DNA of 12,624 nucleotides, taken from the NCBI GenBank assembly GCA_036268355.1, contig DATAUG010000224.1:1-12624 (forward strand). Direction: 5' to 3'. Shown here piece after piece: positions 1 to 6,817 of the stretch. The position numbers were made by a program, and so were the translations under genes. A model generated the notes under the pieces. That model saw only the letters and a program-made list of their open reading frames with translations. It did no database searches and was not told where the DNA came from. The first letter of the stretch is position 1. Every line of letters begins with the position of its first letter. The stretch comes from DASQPJ01 sp036268355. Its GTDB lineage: Bacteria; Actinomycetota; Actinomycetes; Sporichthyales; Sporichthyaceae.

Positions 1-181
1 CTCATCGAGTGACCTTCCCCGCCGGCCATCAGGCTCGGCGCGTCAGGCCGGAAACACCGTTAATCGGACAGTCCCGGCGTGGCGGTCGTCCGCCGCCGAC
101 CGGGGGGCCGCCGGTGGTCGACGACCGGGCCTCACCTGTCCGGGGGTCCCTTACTCCGAAGGACTGCAGGAGTTGGTTGTG
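1..181. other. Gene-free left edge with one weak inverted repeat
   Basis: I see no convincing gene here. The first twelve bases would read Leu-Ile-Glu-stop in one frame, so the tail of an upstream gene could end at 12, but three codons prove nothing. CCGGCC at 22-27 and GGCCGG at 46-51 form a 6-bp inverted repeat with an 18-base spacer, which could be a weak terminator. The ribosome binding site of the recombinase (GCAGGAG, 166-172) closes the stretch. Confidence 0.4.
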
Positions 182-912
182 ATGGTCGATCCGGTATCGA
201 TCGTGGAGCCGGGAACGAACACGGCGGGTGCTGGCCCCGCGGTGGGTGGGGTGCCTGCGGTGTTGACCGGGGTCCGGGTCGGCTACCTACGGGTCTCCTC
301 GGCGGGGCAAGGCCCCTGCCGTGGGCTGAAGGCCCTGACGGCGGCGGGTTGCTCGCCCATCTTCACCGAGCGCGACCCGGGCAAGGACAGTGAACGCCCG
401 GAGTTGGCTGCGGCGTTGGGATTCCTGCGGCCGGGCGACGTGCTGGTGGTGCCGTCATTGGCCCGGTTGGGGCGTTGCCTGCCCGACCTGATCGGCCTGA
501 TCACCGACCTGCACGGCCGTGGGGTCGGGTTCGTCTCCCTGCGGGAGGACCTGGACACCACCACCCCCGAGGGCGCTGTGGTCTTCGGCGTGTTCGACGC
601 CTTGGCGGAGTTCATCCGCGAGCTGGTCATCACCGCCGCCCACCAGCGGTGGCAGAACCCGACCAAGGCACCCGGCCGGGCCCGTGGCGGCCCGGGGGTG
701 ACCACCCCGGAGATCATCCAGGTCGCCCGCGAAATGCTGTCCGACCCCACCCGCAGCATCGACTCGATCGCCGACTCCTCGGGGTCAGCAAGGGCACCCT
801 CTACAACCACATCCCCGACCTGGCCGAGCTGCGCAGCCGCGGAACCGGCAAGATCCCCGACCCGCGGCCCGTCCACGAGGTCGGGGACCCCACCGCCGTC
901 CCGCCGAACTGA
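182..912 (+). pseudogene. Resolvase/invertase-family serine recombinase, frameshifted
   Basis: Small serine recombinases cut and rejoin DNA through a phosphoserine link. Counting from the ATG at 182, the catalytic domain shows GYLRVSS (Arg37, nucleophile Ser39), then RPELAAAL, LRPGDVLVV, LARLGRC (Arg95, Arg98), DTTTPEGAVVFGVFDALAEF and a REL helix. The reading frame changes after base 775. Adding one base between 775 and 778 restores DLLGVSKGTLYNHIPDL, a Hin-type helix-turn-helix that binds the recombination site; reading then runs to TGA at 910-912, giving about 243 residues. Without the base, translation continues into low-complexity nonsense to 1237. The usual Asp of the DRLGR motif is Ala94 here. 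AGGAG at 168-172 suits ATG 182 or GTG 179 better than TTG 173. No partner transposase or target site is visible. The break may be real decay or an assembly error. Confidence 0.85.
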
Positions 913-923
913 CCCACCGTCAG
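909..923. repeat. Inverted repeat CTGAC-N5-GTCAG (copy 1)
   Basis: CTGAC (909-913) and GTCAG (919-923) form a perfect 5-bp dyad with a five-base spacer, overlapping the TGA stop of the recombinase. The same arms with the same spacing recur at 3514-3528 and 5289-5303, and with one change at 1274-1288. It could be a small hairpin, a protein-binding palindrome or a dispersed repeat; the sequence does not decide. Confidence 0.5.
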
Positions 924-1252
924 CCCCAGCGGTCCGGGCGGGGCGGGGCGGGAAGCTACGGCGCGCGCTTGTCCGCTCGGCGCGCGGGCCGCATGGTCAC
1001 CGGAGTGGGTTGCGGTCCGGCAGGGATCAAGGACGCGACACCCGACGGACCCGGGCGATGGGCTGTCAGGAATCGAGTGCGGATATCCCGCCCGACTCGT
1101 GTCGATCATTACGCCATCCGGTGTCGCCACCACCCCGAACCACGGGCCCGGCACGTCCCGCATCTGCTGGTCGTCCGACCGGTTTCACTTTGTGTGCGAT
1201 ATGGATTGCCGCCAGGAAGTCATCGCAGTTGCAGTAATTCTGCGCGCGACCG

Positions 1253-1434
1253 GGTGACGGTCTCACCAACGCCTTGACGGGCCGTCAGTTCGGCCCCGAC
1301 CGTCGGGTTACTCAACCCGCCCGGCTGAAAAAAACGGTTCACCGCCACTGCTGCGTTCCTCCCGCGGCACCGCACCCGCGTGGGTGCATCCGGTGATGGA
1401 CCGCTGGTTGCTGCTGCCTGCGGGGGGAGCAGGC
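1253..1434 (+). promoter_or_regulatory. Series of five short inverted repeats in the leader of the collagen-like gene
   Basis: Five perfect inverted repeats lie within 182 bases: GGTGA/TCACC (1253-1257, 1263-1267); TGACGG/CCGTCA (1275-1280, 1282-1287); CGGGTT/AACCCG (1304-1309, 1314-1319); GCACCC/GGGTGC (1372-1377, 1382-1387); GCCTGC/GCAGGC (1416-1421, 1429-1434). Loops are 1 to 7 bases. The last one ends 22 bases before the AGGAGG site. If this stretch is transcribed it would form a structured 5' leader. I do not recognise a known riboswitch class. In GC-rich DNA some short stems arise by chance, so this is a candidate only. Confidence 0.3.
1274..1288. repeat. Variant inverted repeat TTGAC-N5-GTCAG (copy 2)
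   Basis: This is the recurring spaced palindrome with one change in the left arm (T for C at 1274), which would still pair as a wobble in RNA. The centre is also palindromic, so TGACGG-G-CCGTCA is perfect. It lies in the gene-free leader upstream of the collagen-like gene. Confidence 0.4.
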
Positions 1435-1456
1435 CCGGTAAGCCACGTTTCGTTTC

Positions 1457-1462
1457 AGGAGG
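1457..1462 (+). promoter_or_regulatory. Ribosome binding site AGGAGG fixing the start at 1470
   Basis: A perfect AGGAGG lies 7 bases before GTG 1470-1472. It rejects the longer in-frame reading from 1380, and the protein then begins about 20 residues before a classic signal-peptide core. Confidence 0.75.
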
Positions 1463-1469
1463 TCTCGCC

Positions 1470-3505
1470 GTGTTCGAAGTTGCACGACCAACCGTGGTGA
1501 AAAAGCATCGGGGTGGCGTTCATAAGCACCGCTCGTCGGCCCTGATCCTGGCCGCCGCCCTGGTCACCGGTACCGCCCTGCTCGCCGGCCCGGCCTCGGC
1601 CGACTCGACGACGCACCCGCACGGGTCGCACCACGCGGGCAACACTCCGCTGTCATCGACCGCGGCGTACGTCGTGGACGACAACCAGGCTCTGGTGTGG
1701 CAGTTCACCGTCGCCGCGGACGGCACGATGACCCCCGACATTCCGGCCAGCGTGCCGGTGACCTACGGCGGTTCGGGTTCCTGGACCCCGCGGCAGGCGC
1801 AGGTTGACGACATCACGCTGAGCCCTGACGGCAAGAGCGCGTATGTTTTCAGCCTCGGCGACGGCGGCACGATCTCGCAGTTCTCGGTGTCGCCGACGGA
1901 CGGCACGCTCGCACCCAAGACCACACCGTTCATCGATTTCGGTCAGGAATCGGGCCCCGGCCCGCAGCTGGCGTTCGGCCCGAACGCAATGGCGTTCAGC
2001 CGGGACGGAAAGACCGCCTATGTCGCCTTCAGCGATGTCATCTTCCCGGACAACAGCTTCGGCCCCGGAATCATCCAGTTCGCAATCGCAGCGGACGGCT
2101 CGCTGTCGCCGACCCCGACGAATTTCACCACACTGCCCTGGTCGCCGTTGGACATCAAGATGAGCCCTGACGGCAAGAGCGTCTACGTCCCCAACGAGGG
2201 CAACTTCTTCCCGGGCGACCCGACGGAGACGAAGCTGAATGGAGACGTGCAGGAGTTCAGCGTCGGGGCGGGTGGCGTGCTCTCCCCATGGCCACGCCGT
2301 CGATCCCGACCGGGCCGGTACCGGTGGCGTTCGCGCTGAGCCCCGACGGGCGCAGCGCCTACGTCGTCAACTCCGACGATGGCAGCTACGACGGTGCCCC
2401 GTTGGGCCAGGGTTCGGTGTCCCAGTACGCCGTCGCCGGCGACGGCAGCCTCTCTCCCATGGCCCCCGCCATGATCACGTCATCGCCCGGCGGCGGGAAT
2501 CCGGCGACCATCGCGCTGAGCCCCGACGGCAAGACAGCCATGATCGGGTCGGTAGCCGAGACCGATCCCTACACGATCAACCCCGACGGGACGTTGTCAC
2601 CCAACCCGGCACCCAGCGCCGCGCTCCCGACCTTCCCGCTGAACTCGTTCTGGAACCTCTCCACGGCGTTCAACGCCGACGGGAAGTCCTTCTTCACCAC
2701 CGACCTGGCCGGTGCCGGCTTCGTCGCCGGCTCCGGGGAGAACGTCGGTTCCAACGGGCCCGCCACAATCTCCCAGTACACCCTCGCGGCCAACGGCACC
2801 CTCGCCCTGAACAACCCGTCCGAGGTTCTGATCGGCCCCACGTACCCGACGGTCGAAGTCCTCCCCTACCCGATCGTGCTGAACGCGCCCAGGCTGGCCT
2901 CCACGACGAGTGTTTCCTGCTCCCCGCACCGGGTGGTCGCCGGTGACTCGGCCGTGTGCACCGCCACGGTGACTGGGTCCGACCCGACCGGAACGGTCAG
3001 CTTCAGCAGCGACGCGGCTGGTGGCACGTTCAGCTCGATGACCTGCAAGCTGTCGCGGGGCACCAGCCCGGCCAGCTGTGTGGTGATGTACAGCCCGGAC
3101 ACCACGGTGACCACCTCGCAAACCGTCACCGCCGGCTACGGCGGGGATGCGCTCAATCTGGCCAGTGTCGCCACGGACCTGGTCGGGACCGGCGGCAGCG
3201 TAGGCCCGGCGGGCCCGCCAGGCCGTGACGGCGCCAACGGCTCCGCCGGTGCCCCTGGTGCGCAGGGACAGCAAGGGGTGGCGGGCCCGGCAGGCCCGCA
3301 GGGATCCGCCGGCCCGGCGGGAACCGGCACCCAGGGACCGGCGGGACCGGCCGGCCCGTCCGGCCCGGCGGGCCCCCTGGGTCCGAAGGGTGCCCCGGGT
3401 AACACCGGACCCCAGGGTCTGCCCGGCGTGCCGGGTGAGCCCGGTCAGCCGGGTCAGCCCGGACCCGCCGGGGCACAGGGCCCGGCCGGACCGGCCGGAC
3501 CGTGA
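1470..3505 (+). CDS. Secreted beta-propeller / Ig-like / collagen-like protein, with a one-base frame break
   Basis: With the frame break at about 2286 repaired, the product is 678 residues. A signal peptide (basic residues 11-21, hydrophobic 24-40, likely cleavage at PASA-DS, 44/45) is followed by seven units of the pattern AYV...DGTLSP...SPDGK (about 65-470), typical of YVTN/lactonase-like propellers. An Ig-like domain (about 475-577) contains TTSVSCSP and CTATVTGSDPTGTVSF. The last 100 residues are Gly-X-Y: 13 triplets, a five-residue break GTGTQ, then 18 triplets and a final Gly-Pro. There is no LPXTG motif or C-terminal membrane segment, so it is probably released or held non-covalently. 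The frame shifts in a CCCC run (2284-2287): one more C would restore LSPMA, a motif seen again in the next blade. Downstream coding sense is kept for 405 codons, so this is an assembly error, a recent mutation or slippage. Binding partner and enzyme activity are unknown. Confidence 0.85.
3203..3502 (+). repeat. Collagen-like Gly-X-Y coding repeat
   Basis: One hundred codons with Gly at every third position except at one GTGTQ break; Pro fills many X and Y positions. GPA, GPQ, GQP and GEP triplets dominate. Bacterial Gly-X-Y tracts can form triple helices without hydroxyproline. The minus-strand reading of this tract also looks like a Gly/Pro-rich protein, but that is only the shadow of the repeat. 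Confidence 0.9.
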
Positions 3506-3513
3506 TCCGCTAG

Positions 3514-3528
3514 CTGACGGTAGGTCAG
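3514..3528. repeat. Inverted repeat CTGAC-N5-GTCAG (copy 3)
   Basis: A perfect 5-bp dyad with spacer GGTAG starts 8 bases after the stop of the collagen-like gene. It could be a weak hairpin at the transcript end, but no T-run follows. Its arms and spacing match those at 909-923 and 5289-5303. Confidence 0.5.
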
Positions 3529-3755
3529 TTCGCACGCCGCGGTGCCCGGCGCACGGCCGAGCACCGTAGCACCCCGACAGGGACACAACCCTGAACGGCA
3601 ACCGGGACCACCGTCGGGGGTGGGCCCGGACCGTGAGCAGCGTGACGCCGATCCGCCGGTGGTGGACGGCCCCGATAACTCCCCTGCATCCGGTGTGGGT
3701 GACGATCCGCCCCGCACCAGGCGATCCGATGAACTTCTTCGAGAGGACTGAACCG

Positions 3756-4106
3756 ATGCGCATGTTGAGTAGGAACCTGGCCGGTGTGGCCGGTGCCCTG
3801 ATCCTGGCTCCGATGATCGCGACCGCACCCGCGGGGGCGGCCATGACGTCCGTCAACCCGAACCCGCCCGCGGCGCCGGGCCCACGTGCGGCACAGCAGG
3901 TGGCCAACCCCACCCCGCCGCCGGCGGCGGATGCGCCCGCGGCCCCGAAGGTCAAGCACACCCTGCCGCCGGGCCCGGCGGGGATGCCGGCTTACTGCCG
4001 CAATCCCCACCTCAAGGAGCTGCCGCAGTGTGGCGGGAAGGGTAAGGGGAAGGCGTACGCACCGACCCCGGCGCCCGCCCCGGCCACGCCGGCCCCGACG
4101 AAGTAA
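3756..4106 (+). CDS. Small secreted Pro/Ala-rich protein
   Basis: The product is 116 residues and from no family I recognise. The signal peptide runs from MRMLSRN through a hydrophobic core (about 9-26) to a likely cleavage after AGAA (29). The mature chain is a Pro/Ala-rich linker, then a short conserved-looking core PAGMPAYCRNPHLKELPQCGG with two cysteines (81 and 92) that could form a disulphide, then Lys/Gly- and Pro/Ala-rich tails. The start at ATG 3756 is chosen because GAGAGG (3741-3746) lies 9 bases upstream and the signal peptide begins there; longer in-frame starts from 3633 add an unlikely leader. It lies 250 bases behind the collagen-like gene, on the same strand, and ends at a strong hairpin. 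The function is unknown; an extracellular role beside its neighbour is only a guess. Confidence 0.7.
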   Translation: MRMLSRNLAGVAGALILAPMIATAPAGAAMTSVNPNPPAAPGPRAAQQVANPTPPPAADAPAAPKVKHTLPPGPAGMPAYCRNPHLKELPQCGGKGKGKAYAPTPAPAPATPAPTK

Positions 4107-4124
4107 GAGGTTCGACCCCGGGAC

Positions 4125-4158
4125 GCTGGTGTGGGTGCCGATCGGCACCCACACCAGC
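4125..4158. terminator. Palindromic terminator hairpin between convergent genes
   Basis: Perfect 15-bp arms (4125-4139 and 4144-4158) enclose GATC, so the whole 34 bases are one palindrome. On the plus strand TTTCTGATT follows, fitting a terminator 18 bases after the stop of the small secreted gene. It also lies about 100 bases past the end of the minus-strand protease, though no T-run follows on that strand, so bidirectional use is possible but less clear. Confidence 0.8.
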
Positions 4159-4258
4159 TTTCTGATTGACCGTCACACGGTGCAGTGGGTGGCGGCGGTC
4201 GTCGACCACAACTCCGGCGCGCCACCACCGAGGTCCCCGCGCCCCGTGCTGATCCGAA

Positions 4259-5128
4259 TCAGCCGATCGTGATCGTCGTCGTGCCTTGCCCCGCCACGAT
4301 CTCGTTGACGATGCTCAGCGCTTTGGCGATCGGGATCGCGTACGCCGCGGTGGCCGGCTTGGTCAGCGAGGTGAACGAGCCCGAGGTGTCGATGCCGACG
4401 ACCTCTCCCGCGGTGTTCACCAGCGGCCCACCGGAGTAGCCGGGCACGATCCCCGCGGTGTCCTGCAGCATCCCGGTCAGCGACTCCGCGGACTTGCCCT
4501 GCTCGTTGGTGGCCACGACCGCGCGGTCGTCGTTGGTGACGGTGCCGGACACCCACTTCGGGGTGCCGCCCTCACCTTCGGCGTTGCCGACCGCCACCAC
4601 AGTCGTGCCGACGCTCGGCTCGGCCGTGTCCAAGTCGGCCGTGGGCAGGTCGTAGGCCCGGGTCAGCTGTAGCACCGCGACGTCGTCGGCGGCGTCGTAG
4701 CCGACCACGGTGGCCGGGTAGGTCCGGCCGGTACCGATGTCGGTCGCGGTGATCTGGGTGGCCCCGGTGATCACGTGGTAGTTGGTCAGCACCTCGCCGG
4801 TCGACGTCAGCACGATGCCGGTCCCGGCTGCGCCGCTGGTCGCGTTGGTGGCCAGCACGTCGACGATCTCGGGGGAGATCACGTTCGCGGCCGCCCCGGC
4901 CAGTCGCTTCGTGGCAGCCGCGCTCACCGCGGACGCCTTCGCGCCGCTCGCGGTGGCCGTGGACTTCTTCGCCGAACTTGCCTTCGGAGTGGTCGTCCTG
5001 GGCGCCGTGTTCGTCGCGGCGGCAGGCGCAGCGGCCTGGGCGGTGCCCCCGGTGACCCCGGCGGTGAACAGGACTGCGGTCACGGCGCTCGCGGTCAGTG
5101 CGGTCCCGACGATCCACTTCTTCGACAT
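4259..5128 (-). CDS. Secreted trypsin/HtrA-like serine protease without PDZ domain
   Basis: The product is a 289-residue serine protease of the chymotrypsin fold (S1/S1C type), exported by a signal peptide (MSKKW plus hydrophobic core, likely cleaved after AQA, about 32). An Ala/Thr/Lys-rich linker (33-85) precedes the catalytic domain. The triad is visible: His118 in TNYHVI, Asp149 in DDVAVLQL and Ser232 in PGYSGGPLVN. GTGIVLTSTGEVLTN and GEVVGIDTSG are also typical of the HtrA fold. The protein ends about 45 residues after the catalytic region, with no PDZ domain and no C-terminal anchor, so it is probably a free exoprotease. GAGGGGG (5137-5143, minus) lies 8 bases before ATG 5128. The permease gene 5314-6612 ends 185 bases upstream on the same strand; that gap holds a direct repeat like an OmpR-family site, suggesting its own promoter. 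The substrate is not predictable. Confidence 0.9.
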   Translation of the reverse strand: MSKKWIVGTALTASAVTAVLFTAGVTGGTAQAAAPAAATNTAPRTTTPKASSAKKSTATASGAKASAVSAAATKRLAGAAANVISPEIVDVLATNATSGAAGTGIVLTSTGEVLTNYHVITGATQITATDIGTGRTYPATVVGYDAADDVAVLQLTRAYDLPTADLDTAEPSVGTTVVAVGNAEGEGGTPKWVSGTVTNDDRAVVATNEQGKSAESLTGMLQDTAGIVPGYSGGPLVNTAGEVVGIDTSGSFTSLTKPATAAYAIPIAKALSIVNEIVAGQGTTTITIG

Positions 5129-5226
5129 GCCTGAATCCCCCTCGGCCGTCCCCTCGAGACCCCCCCGCGGGAGAACCGGCGCAAGGCAGATACTTCGCCT
5201 CGTGGCTACGCAATCTCTGAGGACTG

Positions 5227-5244
5227 GCTGTAAGGTTTCTGTGA
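5227..5244 (-). promoter_or_regulatory. Candidate OmpR/PhoP-type direct-repeat operator upstream of the protease
   Basis: Read on the minus strand, the site is TCACAGA-AACC-TTACAGC: two 7-base half-sites whose starts are 11 bases apart. This is the arrangement of OmpR/PhoB-family response regulator sites and is close to the TCACAGC-N4-TCACAGC consensus reported for mycobacterial PhoP. It lies about 100 bases upstream of the protease ATG. No response regulator gene is in the window, so the link is inferred from the motif only. Confidence 0.35.
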
Positions 5245-5278
5245 GCGCTTTCGGCGTGTCGCGCCCGTCGACCCGTTT

Positions 5279-5304
5279 GTCAGCCGGTCTGACGAATCGT
5301 CAGA
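5279..5304. repeat. Inverted repeat CTGAC-N5-GTCAG (copy 4) inside a triple GTCAG/CTGAC array
   Basis: CTGAC (5289-5293) and GTCAG (5299-5303) are separated by GAATC; flanking T and A extend the arms to TCTGAC/GTCAGA. A further GTCAG at 5279-5283 can pair with the same CTGAC, so two mutually exclusive hairpins are possible. The array lies 10 bases downstream of the permease stop (minus strand) and 150 bases upstream of the protease start. It may be a weak terminator or a regulator site. Confidence 0.45.
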
Positions 5305-5313
5305 AGATGCGCA

Positions 5314-6612
5314 TCACTCATAACGCAAGGCCTCGATCGGCTTGAGCGCCGCCGCGCGGGAGGCCGGGTAGAGGCCGAAGAACAGGCCGGTGAACAACGA
5401 GACGCCGAAGGCCAGGTAGATCGAGTACGGCGCGATCCGCGGTTCGACCCCGGCGATCGTGAACTGCGAGGCGACCACCCCGATGAGCACGCCGATGGTG
5501 CCGCCCATCAGCGACAGGATCACCGCCTCGCCGAGGAACTGTCCGATGATGTCGTTGCGGCTGCCGCCGATGGCCTTGCGGATGCCGATCTCCCGGGTCC
5601 GTTCGGTCACCGACACGAGCATGATGTTCATGACCCCGATGCCGCCGACGAGCAGGGAGATGCCGGCGACCGCGGCCAGCAGGATGGTCAACGTCTTGTT
5701 CGCCGACGAACCGGCGGCCAGTACCGCGGAGGGGTTGAACACCACGAAATCGCTGTGGGCGAAATCCACCTGATGTCGCTGTAGCAGGATCTTGGTCACC
5801 TCGGCCTGGGCCGCGGCGCTACCGCCTGCGCCCTGGCCCACCTGGACGTCGAGGCCGCTCAACGGTGACTGGCCGGGCGGGTAGTACCCGTACAGGCTGT
5901 CCGCGACCGCGGTGCCGTTGGCAAAGACCTTGTCGTCGAGGTCCTGCTGGCCCGAGTAGCCCTTCGAAGTGATGATCCCGGTCACCGTGAACGGCTGACC
6001 GTTGATGCGGATGCTCTGGCCGACCAGTTCGGACGAGTCGCCCTCGACAAGGTCTGACGCCACGCTGGTGCCGACCACCGCCAGGCGCCGGTGCGCCAGG
6101 TAGTCGGCGTCGGTGAAGAGCGTCCCGGCGGAGAGTGAGTCGTTGTCTATGGTCAGGTACGCCGGAGTGGCCCCGATGACGATCGCGATCGTGTGCGAGG
6201 AGTTGCCCAGGACCGCCGGTGCGTTGCGCACCACCACCGCCGGCGCCACCCCGGTCACGTCGGGCGCCTCCGGGTTGTCCAGCAGCGCCGCGGCGTCGTC
6301 CATGGTCAGCACGGGCTTGCGGTAGCGGGTGTTGTTCTCCGGGGTGGCCTTCAGGCCGAGCATGCGGCGTGCCTGGGCCAGGAAGGCGCTGCCCTGCCCG
6401 CCGGCGACGGTTGAGGTCGGCAACACGAACAGGCTGTTGGAGCCCAAGCGGTTGATCGAGGCCTGGATGGCGGCCGAGGACCCGGTGCCGACCGCGACCA
6501 GGGTGATCACCGAGGCGACGCCGATGATGATCCCGAGCATGGTCAGCAGCGAGCGCATCTTGTTCGCCACGACGCCCGCCCAGGCGAAACGTGTGCTCTC
6601 GCGCATCCTCAT
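5314..6612 (-). CDS. MacB/FtsX-type ABC transporter permease, no ATPase nearby
   Basis: The product is about 432 residues with the MacB permease layout: a short cytoplasmic N-terminus (RESTRFAWAGVVANKMRSLLTM), a first membrane helix (LGIIIGVASVITLVAVG), a large extracytoplasmic core domain, then three helices near the C-terminus (LTILLAAVAGISLLVGG, AVILSLMGGTIGVLIGVV, YLAFGVSLFTGLFFGLYP). The family signatures SVTERTREIGIRKAIGGSRNDI and the C-terminal PASRAAALKPIEALRYE are present. Such permeases pair with an ATPase to move or release lipoproteins, peptides or drugs at the membrane. No ATPase or fusion-protein gene lies beside it, so the partner must be just outside or elsewhere. I chose ATG 6612; 6606 and an upstream ATG at 6648 are possible, and none has a strong ribosome binding site. 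An inverted repeat overlaps the start. The upstream neighbour is divergent. Confidence 0.85.
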   Translation of the reverse strand: MRMRESTRFAWAGVVANKMRSLLTMLGIIIGVASVITLVAVGTGSSAAIQASINRLGSNSLFVLPTSTVAGGQGSAFLAQARRMLGLKATPENNTRYRKPVLTMDDAAALLDNPEAPDVTGVAPAVVVRNAPAVLGNSSHTIAIVIGATPAYLTIDNDSLSAGTLFTDADYLAHRRLAVVGTSVASDLVEGDSSELVGQSIRINGQPFTVTGIITSKGYSGQQDLDDKVFANGTAVADSLYGYYPPGQSPLSGLDVQVGQGAGGSAAAQAEVTKILLQRHQVDFAHSDFVVFNPSAVLAAGSSANKTLTILLAAVAGISLLVGGIGVMNIMLVSVTERTREIGIRKAIGGSRNDIIGQFLGEAVILSLMGGTIGVLIGVVASQFTIAGVEPRIAPYSIYLAFGVSLFTGLFFGLYPASRAAALKPIEALRYE

Positions 6613-6640
6613 CCGGAAAATAATGCACCGATTTTCCGGA
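6612..6640 (-). promoter_or_regulatory. Inverted repeat overlapping the permease start codon
   Basis: TCCGGAAAA (6612-6620) and TTTTCCGGA (6632-6640) are perfect 9-bp arms with an 11-base spacer. On the minus strand the repeat ends in the A of the chosen ATG. It could be an operator, or an RNA hairpin hiding the translation start. If the true start is the upstream ATG at 6648 the repeat would be inside the coding region. Confidence 0.4.
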
Positions 6641-6749
6641 CAGAGCATCCGGCGACCCTGTCCACGGCTCCTCCCGGGCCGTCCGCAGTAGTGTGGAGGT
6701 AATCGGCATTCCAAGGTGCCGCCAAGCCCGGCCTGGAACTATCGCGTCG

Positions 6750-6771
6750 GTGCCGACGTCTGAATCGGCAC
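6750..6771 (+). promoter_or_regulatory. Inverted repeat in the divergent promoter region, candidate operator
   Basis: GTGCCGA (6750-6756) and TCGGCAC (6765-6771) form a perfect 7-bp dyad with an 8-base spacer, 46 bases before the GTG of the lipoprotein gene. The 205-base gap between the divergent permease and lipoprotein genes must hold both promoters; I could not fix -35/-10 elements. Confidence 0.3.
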
Positions 6772-6817
6772 GGCAGTCGTCGGGAGCGACCTTGGCGGGT
6801 CGGAACGGGGGCCTGGG

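Larger units (their letters stand above)
913..1469. other. 557-base gene-free region before the collagen-like gene
   Basis: Translations on both strands are Arg/Pro-rich shadow-like sequence with no recognisable domain and no good ribosome binding site. No tRNA, rRNA or known riboswitch consensus was recognised by eye. The first part holds G/C runs (about 940-955). From 1253 onward there are several short perfect inverted repeats, described separately, and an A7 run at 1328-1334. The region must carry the promoter of the gene starting at 1470, but I could not identify a convincing -35/-10 pair. Confidence 0.5.

Noticed and set aside
913..1237. C-terminal continuation of the recombinase frame beyond the frameshift
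   Set aside because: The sequence is Arg/Pro/Ser-rich nonsense, while the alternative frame restores a helix-turn-helix and ends at 912.
1380..1469. Longer N-terminus for the propeller protein from GTG 1380
   Set aside because: AGGAGG at 1457-1462 and the signal peptide position support GTG 1470.
3203..3502. Repeat tract as a CRISPR array or minisatellite
   Set aside because: The periodicity is nine bases with degenerate codons for Gly-X-Y and has no spacers; it is a coding collagen-like repeat.
2597..3961. Minus-strand open frame of 454 codons opposite the collagen-like gene
   Set aside because: It is the Gly/Arg-rich shadow of the Gly-X-Y repeat and the Ig-like region, with no signal peptide or family motif.
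4108..4124. tRNA T-arm-like GGTTCGACCCC near 4110
   Set aside because: The flanking bases do not form the T stem and no acceptor, D or anticodon stems are present.
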